In this document: positions 51,641 to 58,834 of the stretch, piece after piece
Numbering within the stretch: position 1 is the first letter of the stretch
Layout: each line of letters starts with the position of its first letter
Origin: Chitinophagales bacterium
Lineage (GTDB): Bacteria > Bacteroidota > Bacteroidia > Chitinophagales > JADIYW01
Reading direction: 5' to 3'
DNA: 64,000 bases
Assembly: GCA_017984135.1 (NCBI GenBank)
Contig: JAGNZZ010000002.1
Coordinates: 38,282 to 102,281, forward strand
Made by a program: the position numbers and the translations under genes
The notes under the pieces: generated by a model
The model's database searches: none
The model's input: the letters and a program-made list of their open reading frames with translations, nothing else
What the model was told of the DNA's origin: nothing

Positions 51641-52666
51641 ATGCAAAATCCGAATTTAGATGCTACTGGCGATTATTTATCCAAGACAGAAAAAGAATTG
51701 GAAAAAGTGTTGCGTCCACAAGCATTTGAACAGTTTTCAGGTCAGCCTCAAATTATTGAAAATTTAAATGTTTTTATACAAGCTGCCAAACAACGAGACG
51801 AAGCATTGGATCATGTATTATTGCATGGACCACCTGGATTAGGAAAAACTACCTTGTCGAATATTATTGCAAATGAATTAGGCGTAGAACTTAAAACCAC
51901 TTCCGGTCCAGTTTTAGAAAAACCCGGTGATTTAGCCGGTTTGCTGACTAATTTACAACCGAATGATGTTTTATTTATTGATGAAATACATCGATTAAAT
52001 ACTACCGTTGAAGAATATTTATATTCGGCAATGGAAGACTATAAAATTGATATCATGATTGATAGCGGACCAAGTGCACGTAGCATTCAAATTAGTTTAA
52101 ATCCATTTACTTTAATTGGTGCTACCACTCGCTCCGGATTGTTGACAGCTCCTTTGCGCGCTCGTTTTGGTATTACATTTAGGTTGGAATATTATAATGC
52201 TGAGGTATTGAAAAAAATCATCAAACGTTCTTCTTATATTTTAAATACAGAAATTGATGAAAAAGGGGCTTCTGAAATTTCGAAACGAAGTAGAGGAACT
52301 CCTCGAATTGCCAATGCACTATTGCGACGTGTACGTGATTTTGCTCAAATTAAAGGCAACGGAAAAATTGATTTAGAAATTGCAAAATATGCTTTGTCGC
52401 AATTGAATGTCGATGAGAATGGATTGGATGAAATGGATAATAAAATATTGTCTGCCATTATAGAAAAATTTGGTGGTGGTCCGGTAGGAATAACGACAAT
52501 AGCAACTGCAGTAGGTGAAGAAAGTGGCACTATTGAAGAAGTATATGAACCATTTTTAATACAAGAAGGATATATAAAAAGAACACCTCGTGGACGTGAA
52601 GCTACCGCTAAATCGTATCTACATGTAGGTAAGATACCACCTGCCCAAACGGGTTCACTCTTTTAA
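51641..52666 (+). CDS. ruvB: Holliday junction branch migration helicase subunit RuvB
   Basis: The 341-residue AAA+ motor drives Holliday-junction branch migration with RuvA. Seen in order: [18 protein letters not shown], Walker [10 protein letters not shown] (about 63), Walker [11 protein letters not shown] (about 109), the [11 protein letters not shown] hairpin, sensor 1 IGATTRSG, arginine finger region APLRARFG, sensor 2 [18 protein letters not shown] and the C-terminal winged helix [16 protein letters not shown]. Length is normal. A very short leader is suggested by the upstream octamer-like TATCTTTA. Confidence 0.98.
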   Translation: MQNPNLDATGDYLSKTEKELEKVLRPQAFEQFSGQPQIIENLNVFIQAAKQRDEALDHVLLHGPPGLGKTTLSNIIANELGVELKTTSGPVLEKPGDLAGLLTNLQPNDVLFIDEIHRLNTTVEEYLYSAMEDYKIDIMIDSGPSARSIQISLNPFTLIGATTRSGLLTAPLRARFGITFRLEYYNAEVLKKIIKRSSYILNTEIDEKGASEISKRSRGTPRIANALLRRVRDFAQIKGNGKIDLEIAKYALSQLNVDENGLDEMDNKILSAIIEKFGGGPVGITTIATAVGEESGTIEEVYEPFLIQEGYIKRTPRGREATAKSYLHVGKIPPAQTGSLF

Positions 52667-52673
52667 TTTTTAT

Positions 52674-53117
52674 ATGAAAAATATATTATATTTAGTCTCA
52701 TTTGTGTTTGTTTTTGAAAGTTGTAATTTTAAAAATCAAACTTCAAAAAAAAATGCAGAGGTGTCTTCTTCCGTTGTTGAAAGTAAAATGATGGACAACA
52801 ATAAAACACGTATTGATACATTTCATTTTAAAGGAATTGGTACCGAACCATTTTGGAGTTTTTATATACATCAAGATACTTTTATGTTTACACAATTACA
52901 AGATAAAATTGATACCACTTATTTTACTTTGCAACACATAGTACAAACACCTACATCATATAGTTTGGAGCTAAAAGATGAACAAAATAAAATGGGGAAA
53001 TTAGAAATTATAAAACAAAATTGTTCCGATGGTATGAGTGATAATTTGTATATTTTTAAAGTAACATTTACTCACAATAATAATTTGCTAAATGGTTGCG
53101 GACAACTTTTAAATTAA
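52674..53117 (+). CDS. lipoprotein of the COG3650 type
   Basis: The 147-residue lipoprotein starts MKNILYLVSFVFVFESC, with the lipobox Cys at 17. The mature domain has GIGTEPFWSFYI (about 53) and CSDGMSDNLYIFKV with final LNGCGQLL, matching the small exported COG3650 family with GTEPFW and C-SDGMSD-GC-G. The two Cys (about 118 and 143) may form a disulfide. The function is unknown. It follows ruvB by 8 nt and is probably cotranscribed with it. Confidence 0.78.
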   Translation: MKNILYLVSFVFVFESCNFKNQTSKKNAEVSSSVVESKMMDNNKTRIDTFHFKGIGTEPFWSFYIHQDTFMFTQLQDKIDTTYFTLQHIVQTPTSYSLELKDEQNKMGKLEIIKQNCSDGMSDNLYIFKVTFTHNNNLLNGCGQLLN

Positions 53118-53125
53118 TTTATCTT

Positions 53126-53332
53126 ATGGAAGAATATCTAGTTAAAATCGGCACCTATTTCAATCAGTTTGATGTGGATTTGGCCAAATTCAAATTAGAA
53201 GAAAATGGAATTTTTGCATTTATAAGAAATGAGAATGTTGCTCAATTGCAATTTGGAATGGCTCATTTTGAATTATTAGTTTATGAAACAGATAAAACCA
53301 ATGCATTAAAAATATTAGAAGTAGAACCATAA
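53126..53332 (+). CDS. DUF2007 small protein
   Basis: The 68-residue protein MEEYLVKIGTYFNQFDVDLAKFKLEENGIFAFIRNEN, followed by FELLVYETDKTNALKILE, fits DUF2007, a ferredoxin-like small domain called putative signal-transducing protein. An earlier ATG at 53096 would start inside the preceding gene and adds a part unlike the family. Its last 52 nt overlap the 3' end of the convergent beta-helix gene, so the two transcripts are complementary there. Confidence 0.8.
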   Translation: MEEYLVKIGTYFNQFDVDLAKFKLEENGIFAFIRNENVAQLQFGMAHFELLVYETDKTNALKILEVEP

Positions 53333-54891
53333 TTATGGTTTGTTTTTTTGCGTTTACACTTCTTCTTTGTTTTCTTTTTGATTTTGTTGTTTTTTGAGAC
53401 ATCAATATCGGATGTATTTACGTCTTTTTTTTGCGTTTTGTTGATGGTTTTCTTTGTATTAGAATTGCGTATGTATGCCTCATTTTTCCAACTATTTACT
53501 ACATTGGGAAATCCAATTTTTGATTGATAATTTTTATTAATTAAGCTAGCTTCCTTTACACTACCATTTTGTTGTTTCCCTTTGATGTTATTAGCAAATT
53601 CTAATTGATTTCCATTTAAATTAAATAAGCCTTTTAAAATTCCTGCGCCTGTAATTTCATTGGCAATAAAGCTCATGTTTTCACCGGCATTTTCATTCAT
53701 TACAATGCCATAATTTTCTATTCTATTTCTGAAAAATAAATTAAGTGGACCATTAATTCCATGTGAATTATCTATCACAATATTTTGAACGATATTCCCT
53801 TCAAATAAATTTGCATAAGGATAATTGCCATGCAATACTATATCACCTGCTGCGCTTGATGGCAACCATGTTTCTGTCCAATATGGATTGTACGAATAGT
53901 TATATGCAATTACATTTCCGTTTGCTTCTGCTTGTAATAAAAAGGAATGTCGCAGGTGTTGTACTATATTATCAAAAATAAAATTATTTCCGGCACCCAA
54001 CTGCAATACTACACCATAGGCTTTTCCACCACTACCATAATCAAATGCATCGTGCAAATAATTTCCGGCAACTGTTATGTTTGCAGCACTTTGCAGGTTA
54101 ATGTGTGCGAAATTTGTATTTTCTGATTCAACACCTTTCACCCAACAATTTACAGCATAATTTAAAAAAATATTTGAAGTTTGATTTGAAGTGGCATCTT
54201 GTCTCTTGATTTTTAAATCTTCAATTCCTACATTTTCAATCGGATTTATTTTTACTAATATTGGCTGATTGGCAATTGGAAAATCCAGTCGCAATGGATG
54301 TTCTAATAGTATTTCATTTCCATTTATTTGCTTAATTTTTTCAATTTGAAAAAAAGAATTATACGCCCAATTAGACGCTAATAGATGATTGGCTGTTTGT
54401 TTTACAAGTACGTAATCGCCTGCTTTAAATTCGGCGGTAGATTTTATTTTAATTGATTGACTATTTTTGCTTGTACCTAAAATAATAGGAGATGTCGTTA
54501 TACTTGTTTTTCCTTGTATGGAAATGAGATCGTTATTGCCGCCTAAATTAAATTCAAAAATTGTTTTATCGCTTCCTTTTCCTTTTATCACCACATTTGA
54601 TGAAATAGATATTCCTTTCTTAAACGTATATATTCCTTCGTTGAAAATAATTTCTCCTTGTTTTCCATTTAAGGATTGTATTGCTTTTTGCAAAATAATT
54701 GAATTGTCGAAAGTAGAAATATTTGCTTTACCACCTAGTTCTGAAATGTTTAATTGTTGAATGGGTTTTGTATTTATAGCAGTTGCACCTACAGTACTCC
54801 AATCTGTCAGTTGCTTTATATCCAATGCAAAAACAAATGTATTCAACAAAAAAAGACAAGTAAACGTAAAGGAAGTAGATAATTTACACAT
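53281..54891 (-). CDS. exported right-handed beta-helix (pectate-lyase-like) protein
   Basis: The 536-residue protein has a signal peptide (to about 22) and a parallel beta-helix of the pectate lyase superfamily from about 45: SELGGKANISTFDNSIILQKAIQSLNG, GIYTFKKGISISSNVVIKGKGSDKTIFEF, then repeated coils with Asn/Gly turns (NCWVKGVESENTNFAHINLQ, NFIFDNIVQHLRHSFLLQAEANGNVIAYNYSYNPYW). Such proteins cut or bind polysaccharides. Catalytic residues are not obvious. The last 50 residues are very Lys-rich and then end in NALVLSVS, overlapping DUF2007; no T9SS domain is seen. Confidence 0.8.
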   Translation of the reverse strand: MCKLSTSFTFTCLFLLNTFVFALDIKQLTDWSTVGATAINTKPIQQLNISELGGKANISTFDNSIILQKAIQSLNGKQGEIIFNEGIYTFKKGISISSNVVIKGKGSDKTIFEFNLGGNNDLISIQGKTSITTSPIILGTSKNSQSIKIKSTAEFKAGDYVLVKQTANHLLASNWAYNSFFQIEKIKQINGNEILLEHPLRLDFPIANQPILVKINPIENVGIEDLKIKRQDATSNQTSNIFLNYAVNCWVKGVESENTNFAHINLQSAANITVAGNYLHDAFDYGSGGKAYGVVLQLGAGNNFIFDNIVQHLRHSFLLQAEANGNVIAYNYSYNPYWTETWLPSSAAGDIVLHGNYPYANLFEGNIVQNIVIDNSHGINGPLNLFFRNRIENYGIVMNENAGENMSFIANEITGAGILKGLFNLNGNQLEFANNIKGKQQNGSVKEASLINKNYQSKIGFPNVVNSWKNEAYIRNSNTKKTINKTQKKDVNTSDIDVSKNNKIKKKTKKKCKRKKTNHNYGSTSNIFNALVLSVS

Positions 54892-54992
54892 AATTTTTTT
54901 AGATTATGTAATCTATTTCAAAAATTGTACCATATAATTGTATTGATTTAAATCAAATAATGCATTTTTTTTACAATTTCTTAATTTTTAAC

Positions 54993-55023
54993 TTGACAAT
55001 GTATTCATGTTATGCTAATATTG
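54993..55023 (+). promoter_or_regulatory. strong promoter for the small secreted protein
   Basis: TTGACA (54993-54998), a 17-bp spacer and TAATAT (55016-55021) match an ideal sigma70 promoter. The same site extends to TAATATTG, one base off the Bacteroidota -7 octamer, with TTG in place at -33. The leader of about 125 nt holds a nine-codon ORF (55064-55093) before the CDS. Confidence 0.6.
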
Positions 55024-55153
55024 TATTGTAAACCCTTAACTAATAAAAACGAGAAACATAAAAATGACCCAGCAACCCATTTATTTTTTATAGGCATTCT
55101 TAGTTTCTGCAATTTATTCGTTAATTAATTTTTATAACATTTAAACCTTAGTT

Positions 55154-55543
55154 ATGAAACATTTATTAAACAAAACCATGTTGCTCAGTATTGTATTTAT
55201 TGCATACGTAGGCACAACATTTGCACAAAGTGATTTATTAGCAGAAAACGTAAGTATGTCAGCTAGTACTTTTGCCAATTTCCAAAATGAAGATAAAATT
55301 ACTTTTAGCGATTTGATTCAGCAAAAGAACAAAACACAACTTACCGTAAATACTTCCACGCCTACAACTATACAGGTTAAATACTTCAATATTTCTGGAA
55401 ATATGGCAAAGCAAGAAACGGCTAGCTTAAATAAAGGCTTAAACGAAGTTGATGTAAACTTAGACAATTTAGCTAATGGAGTTTATATGGTTCAATTTTA
55501 TACAACACAAGGAAGTGTTGTTAGAAGAATCGTAAAAGATTAG
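55154..55543 (+). CDS. small exported protein consisting mostly of a T9SS-sorting-like domain
   Basis: The 129-residue protein has a signal peptide (about 1-25, TTFA-Q) and only about 100 mature residues. The last 70 look like a type A C-terminal sorting domain of T9SS cargo: TTIQVKYFNISGNMAK (cf. VxVFDxxGK), a Gly-Leu-Asn-Glu-Val turn, DLDNLANGVYMVQFYTTQG and a final RRIVKD. There is no room for an effector domain. The strong upstream promoter and a terminator behind suggest high expression as a single gene. It could be a free sorting-domain competitor, a surface peptide or a structural protein; no function is known. Confidence 0.75.
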   Translation: MKHLLNKTMLLSIVFIAYVGTTFAQSDLLAENVSMSASTFANFQNEDKITFSDLIQQKNKTQLTVNTSTPTTIQVKYFNISGNMAKQETASLNKGLNEVDVNLDNLANGVYMVQFYTTQGSVVRRIVKD

Positions 55544-55630
55544 TCGAATAAATTACATATAATACTAAGGAGATATTTAATATTTGGTTTATTCTATAAG
55601 AAATAAACGATCACCTCGACACTTTTCGGA

Positions 55631-55662
55631 AAAAATAGGTCTGTGTATGCAGACCTATTTTT
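55631..55662 (+). terminator. intrinsic terminator of the small secreted protein gene
   Basis: AAAAATAGGTCTG and CAGACCTATTTTT form a 13-bp stem with a 6-nt loop and T-run, about 90 nt after the stop at 55543. Confidence 0.9.
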
Positions 55663-55696
55663 TATTTGCCTTCAAGTTTGTATGCCTTATAAATAA

Positions 55697-55730
55697 AAAA
55701 AAATCCCGAAAATTTTTCGGGATTTTTTTT
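55697..55730. terminator. bidirectional terminator, mainly for rplS
   Basis: ATCCCGAAA and TTTCGGGAT, extended by A/T flanks, form a strong hairpin. The minus-strand T-run lies right after the rplS stop at 55744. Confidence 0.88.
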
Positions 55731-55743
55731 ATTATGATTATGT

Positions 55744-56100
55744 CTATTTTGAAGATTTAACCAACTCTTTAATACGAGCAGCTTTACCTTTTAATTCTCT
55801 AATGTAGAAAATTTTAGCTCTGCGAACTTTACCAATTTTATTCACTTCAATCTTGTCGATATTTGGTGATAATAAAGGGAAAATACGTTCCACGCCAACG
55901 CCGTTAGAGATTTTACGAACGGTGAATGTTTGCGTAGCACCTGTACCTTTTCGTTCGATTACATCACCACGGAACAACTGAATACGCTCTTTTGAACCTT
56001 CAATGATTTTGTAGTGTACACTTATGTTGTCGCCTGCTTTGAAGTCAGGAATTTCTTTTGTTTCTGTTAATTTTTTAGTTAATTCTTTAACCTTTTCCAT
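55744..56100 (-). CDS. rplS: 50S ribosomal protein L19
   Basis: The 118-residue protein has the L19 blocks [51 protein letters not shown] and [24 protein letters not shown]19 lies at the 30S-50S interface. The frame is open up to 56124, but those codons lie in the promoter octamer TATCTTTG at 56122-56129, so the ATG at 56100 ([11 protein letters not shown]) is the start. It is the last gene of the rpsP-rimM-trmD-rplS order but also has its own promoter. Confidence 0.97.
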   Translation of the reverse strand: MEKVKELTKKLTETKEIPDFKAGDNISVHYKIIEGSKERIQLFRGDVIERKGTGATQTFTVRKISNGVGVERIFPLLSPNIDKIEVNKIGKVRRAKIFYIRELKGKAARIKELVKSSK

Positions 56101-56121
56101 GGTGTAAATTTTTAGCGTGTG

Positions 56122-56129
56122 CAAAGATA
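56122..56129 (-). promoter_or_regulatory. -7 promoter element of rplS
   Basis: Minus-strand TATCTTTG, exact TAnnTTTG, 21 nt before the rplS ATG. Confidence 0.7.
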
Positions 56130-56157
56130 CTTAATTTTTTACAGAAATCAATGTTAT

Positions 56158-56838
56158 TTAATCGTTTTCTAATAAATCCGGACGACGTTGTTGCGTTCGC
56201 TCCAAGGCTTGTTGGTGTCGCCATTCATGAATGAGCTTGTCGTTGCCAGAAAGTAGTACGTCAGGTACTTTCCAACCGTTAAAATTGGATGGTCTTGTGT
56301 AAACAGGTGGCGAAAGTAAATTATCTTGAAAGGAGTCACTCAAAGCGGATGTTTCATCGTTTAAAACGCCTGGAATTAAACGTCCGATAGTATCCACCAA
56401 AACAGCTGCGGGCAATTCGCCACCGGAAAGCACATAACTTCCAATAGAGATTTCCATCGTGATGATGTGCTCGCGCAAGCGTTCGTCAATGCCTTTGTAG
56501 TGTCCACATAATAGGATTATATTTTCTTTTAAAGAAAGCGTATTTGCTATTTTTTGCTCTAAAAGTTTGCCGTCAGGCGTCATAAAAATAATTTCATCAT
56601 AGTTTCTTTCACTTTGTAATTTTTCAATGCAAGAGAGAATGGGTTCAATAGCCATAACCATGCCGGCACCGCCACCAAATGGATAATCATCGATTTGTTT
56701 AAACTTTTTTTTAGAGTAATCGTGAAGGTTATGGACTTTAATTTCTAGTAAATTCCTTTCTTGAGCTCGTTTTATAATGGAATGAGCAAAAAAGCTTTGC
56801 AATAAATCAGGAACAGCAGCAAGGATGTCGATTCTCAT
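56158..56838 (-). CDS. trmD: tRNA (guanine-37-N1)-methyltransferase
   Basis: The 226-residue SPOUT enzyme methylates G37 of tRNAs with a G36, preventing frameshifts. Motifs: [15 protein letters not shown] (about 50-64), [25 protein letters not shown] (about 110) and [28 protein letters not shown] (about 131-158), together with [14 protein letters not shown]. Its catalytic Asp is in DSFQDNLL. It lies 10 nt after rimM and is cotranscribed. Confidence 0.97.
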   Translation of the reverse strand: MRIDILAAVPDLLQSFFAHSIIKRAQERNLLEIKVHNLHDYSKKKFKQIDDYPFGGGAGMVMAIEPILSCIEKLQSERNYDEIIFMTPDGKLLEQKIANTLSLKENIILLCGHYKGIDERLREHIITMEISIGSYVLSGGELPAAVLVDTIGRLIPGVLNDETSALSDSFQDNLLSPPVYTRPSNFNGWKVPDVLLSGNDKLIHEWRHQQALERTQQRRPDLLEND

Positions 56839-56848
56839 GGTTAATTAT

Positions 56849-57349
56849 TTATAGATAAATATCTAAAAAACCATCGGGTAAGTTTATTTCGACGGTTTTC
56901 TTTTTAGTGTCAATTTTCTTGATTAAATCTTCGTGTAATGGAATTAAAATTTCTTTATTTTCTTTTAATACTTGTGCTAAAAATTGAAATGGCATTTCTA
57001 TTATTTTCTCAATTTTTCCAATGTTACCTACTTTTTCATCTAGGATGTCGAAGCCTATCATTTCGTCGTATTCATTGCCGTCTAATATTTCAGTTAAGTC
57101 ATCCTCTTTGGCAAAAATTTCTTTGCCTTGTATTTTTTGCGCTTTTTCTTTGCTGTCAATATCTTCTAAAAGTAGAATAGCTTGAGCATCAGAATTAATA
57201 TCTTTAGATTGAATAAAATAGGGAAGTTGATTAATGAAAATGGCATTTATTTCTTCAAAATCATGCATGTAAAATTCATCGATGAATACTTTTAAATGCC
57301 CTTTAAAGCCATGTGTTTTTAATACTTTTCCTATTTTTATTAATTCCAT
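56849..57349 (-). CDS. rimM: ribosome maturation factor RimM
   Basis: The 166-residue protein has the N-terminal RimM barrel (IGKVLKTHGFKGHLKVF, AILLLEDIDSKEKAQKIQGKEIFA with the LEDIDSREKAE-type block, about 55-80) and the PRC-barrel C-terminal half (IGFDILDEKVGNIGKI, EILIPLHEDLIKKIDTKKKTVEINLPDGFLDIYL). RimM binds S19 and aids 30S head maturation. It precedes trmD by 10 nt. A hairpin separates it from rpsP. Confidence 0.95.
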   Translation of the reverse strand: MELIKIGKVLKTHGFKGHLKVFIDEFYMHDFEEINAIFINQLPYFIQSKDINSDAQAILLLEDIDSKEKAQKIQGKEIFAKEDDLTEILDGNEYDEMIGFDILDEKVGNIGKIEKIIEMPFQFLAQVLKENKEILIPLHEDLIKKIDTKKKTVEINLPDGFLDIYL

Positions 57350-57392
57350 TTTTTAGACGTATTTTCAGTTAATGTGATATCAAAAGATAAAA

Positions 57393-57420
57393 AAAATCCC
57401 GACGTAAAAGTCGGGATTTT
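57393..57420 (-). terminator. terminator between rpsP and rimM
   Basis: AAAATCCCGAC and GTCGGGATTTT form a perfect 11-bp stem with a 6-nt loop; on the minus strand a T-run follows, as in an intrinsic terminator or attenuator. Confidence 0.88.
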
Positions 57421-57440
57421 ATGCTATAAAATAAAATGAA

Positions 57441-57947
57441 TTATTCAGCTGTTTCTGTCGGTGTTTCTGTAGCTTCTGTTGGTGTTTCTGTCGCTACTTC
57501 TTCCGTTGTTTCTTCTACAATCACTTCTTTCACTTTTGCAGGTGTATTGATGATTGCTTGTAACGTTTCTTTTTTCTTAGTATCAGCTTTTGATTTGTGG
57601 TCTAATACTTTGCCTTCTTTTTGAGCAGCCCATTCGATGAATTTTGTTTCCACATCTTCCGCTTTTACAACGCCCAATTTAACGCCACGCAATAAATGTT
57701 TTTTGTAGTAAGCTCCTTTGTAAGAGAGAATAGCTTTAACGGTTGTAGTTGGTTCAGCACCATTTTGTAACCATTTTACGGCTTTCTCCATGTCTAAAAT
57801 AATTGTAGCCGGAACTGTAGTTGGGTTGTAAGTGCCCACTTGGTCGATGTACTTACCATCTCTTTTTGCACGACTGTCAGCTGCTACGATTTTGTAGAAA
57901 GGTGCGCCTTTTGAGCCATGTCTTTGAAGTCTTAATCTTGTTGCCAT
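57441..57947 (-). CDS. rpsP: 30S ribosomal protein S16 with long C-terminal tail
   Basis: The 168-residue protein has the S16 core (RLRLQRHGSKGAPFYKIVAADSRAKRDGKYIDQVGTYNP to about 43, then AVKWLQNGAEPTTTVKAIL) in the first 80 residues. A tail of about 85 residues follows, ending in a Glu/Thr/Pro repeat (EEVATETPTEATETPTETAE). S16 of Bacteroidota is often longer than the 80-90 residues of E. coli S16; the acidic repetitive end is unusual in composition. It carries its own promoter and terminator. Confidence 0.96.
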   Translation of the reverse strand: MATRLRLQRHGSKGAPFYKIVAADSRAKRDGKYIDQVGTYNPTTVPATIILDMEKAVKWLQNGAEPTTTVKAILSYKGAYYKKHLLRGVKLGVVKAEDVETKFIEWAAQKEGKVLDHKSKADTKKKETLQAIINTPAKVKEVIVEETTEEVATETPTEATETPTETAE

Positions 57948-58018
57948 ATTGAAATATGTTTTAGTTTTTTAGTCCTGTTTTATCAAAAAATGATATTCAG
58001 GTTTTGAAAAATGAACAG

Positions 58019-58026
58019 CAAAGATA
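58019..58026 (-). promoter_or_regulatory. -7 promoter element of rpsP
   Basis: Minus-strand TATCTTTG, exact TAnnTTTG; leader of about 70 nt to the ATG at 57947. Confidence 0.65.
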
Positions 58027-58099
58027 CATTTTTTTTATGGTTTCCCAAATTTCATGAATGAAAATGACATAAACTTAAAATTAAAGCAGTGTAGTGCAT

Positions 58100-58807
58100 T
58101 TATGCAATTTCGTTTTCTACTAATTTATAACCTTGCCCATGGATATTTAGTATTTGTAAGCGCTCGTCGTCTTTAATGTATTTTCTAATTTTAGAAATAA
58201 ACACATCCATGCTTCGCGCGGTGAAATAGCTATCATCTTGCCATACGTGTTTTAAAGCCAATTCGCGTTCTAATATTTGATTTTTCTTTTCAAAGAATAA
58301 ACGTAGTAATTCGTTTTCTTTAGTGGTGAGTTTTATTTCACTTCCTTTTACGTTTATTTTTTGATTTTTATAATCTAAAATACAATCGCCGGCTCTGTAT
58401 TCGTCTAGTGCAACTTGTACGTCGTGTTTTTCGGTTCGCCTTAAAATAGCATGCATTTTAAGTTCTAGTATTTCCATGCTAAATGGTTTCGTAATATAAT
58501 CATCAGCGCCAATGGTTAATCCTTTAATTTTGTCTTCCTTCAGTGATTTTGCTGTTAAGAAGATAATTGGAATTTCTTTGTCTTCTTTTCTTATTTCTTC
58601 TGCAACAGTGAATCCGTCTTTTTTGGGCATCATGACATCTAACAATAATATATCGTAGCTGTTTTTTCTAAATGCGAAAAGTCCTTCCACACCATCGCGT
58701 TTTAAATCTACTTCAAAGTTTTTATGTTTTAAATATTCTTGTAAAAGCATTCCTAAATTTGGATCATCTTCTACCAATAATACTTTCTTTTTAATTTCTG
58801 TGTTCAT
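58100..58807 (-). CDS. OmpR-family response regulator, RprY-like
   Basis: The 235-residue protein has a receiver domain (about 8-125) with the acidic pocket VEDD, phosphoacceptor Asp in LLLDVMMPKKDG (about 56), Thr/Ser in FLTAK, and Lys in TKPFS (about 108), followed by an OmpR winged-helix domain (about 140-232; LTTKENELLRLFFEKKN, ALKHVWQDDSYFTARSMDVFISKIRKYI). It is transcribed behind the histidine kinase gene with 27 nt between them. The pair resembles Bacteroides RprX/RprY. Targets are not evident from the sequence. Confidence 0.92.
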   Translation of the reverse strand: MNTEIKKKVLLVEDDPNLGMLLQEYLKHKNFEVDLKRDGVEGLFAFRKNSYDILLLDVMMPKKDGFTVAEEIRKEDKEIPIIFLTAKSLKEDKIKGLTIGADDYITKPFSMEILELKMHAILRRTEKHDVQVALDEYRAGDCILDYKNQKINVKGSEIKLTTKENELLRLFFEKKNQILERELALKHVWQDDSYFTARSMDVFISKIRKYIKDDERLQILNIHGQGYKLVENEIA

Positions 58808-58834
58808 GAGTATTGAATTATAGGTGGTTAAATA

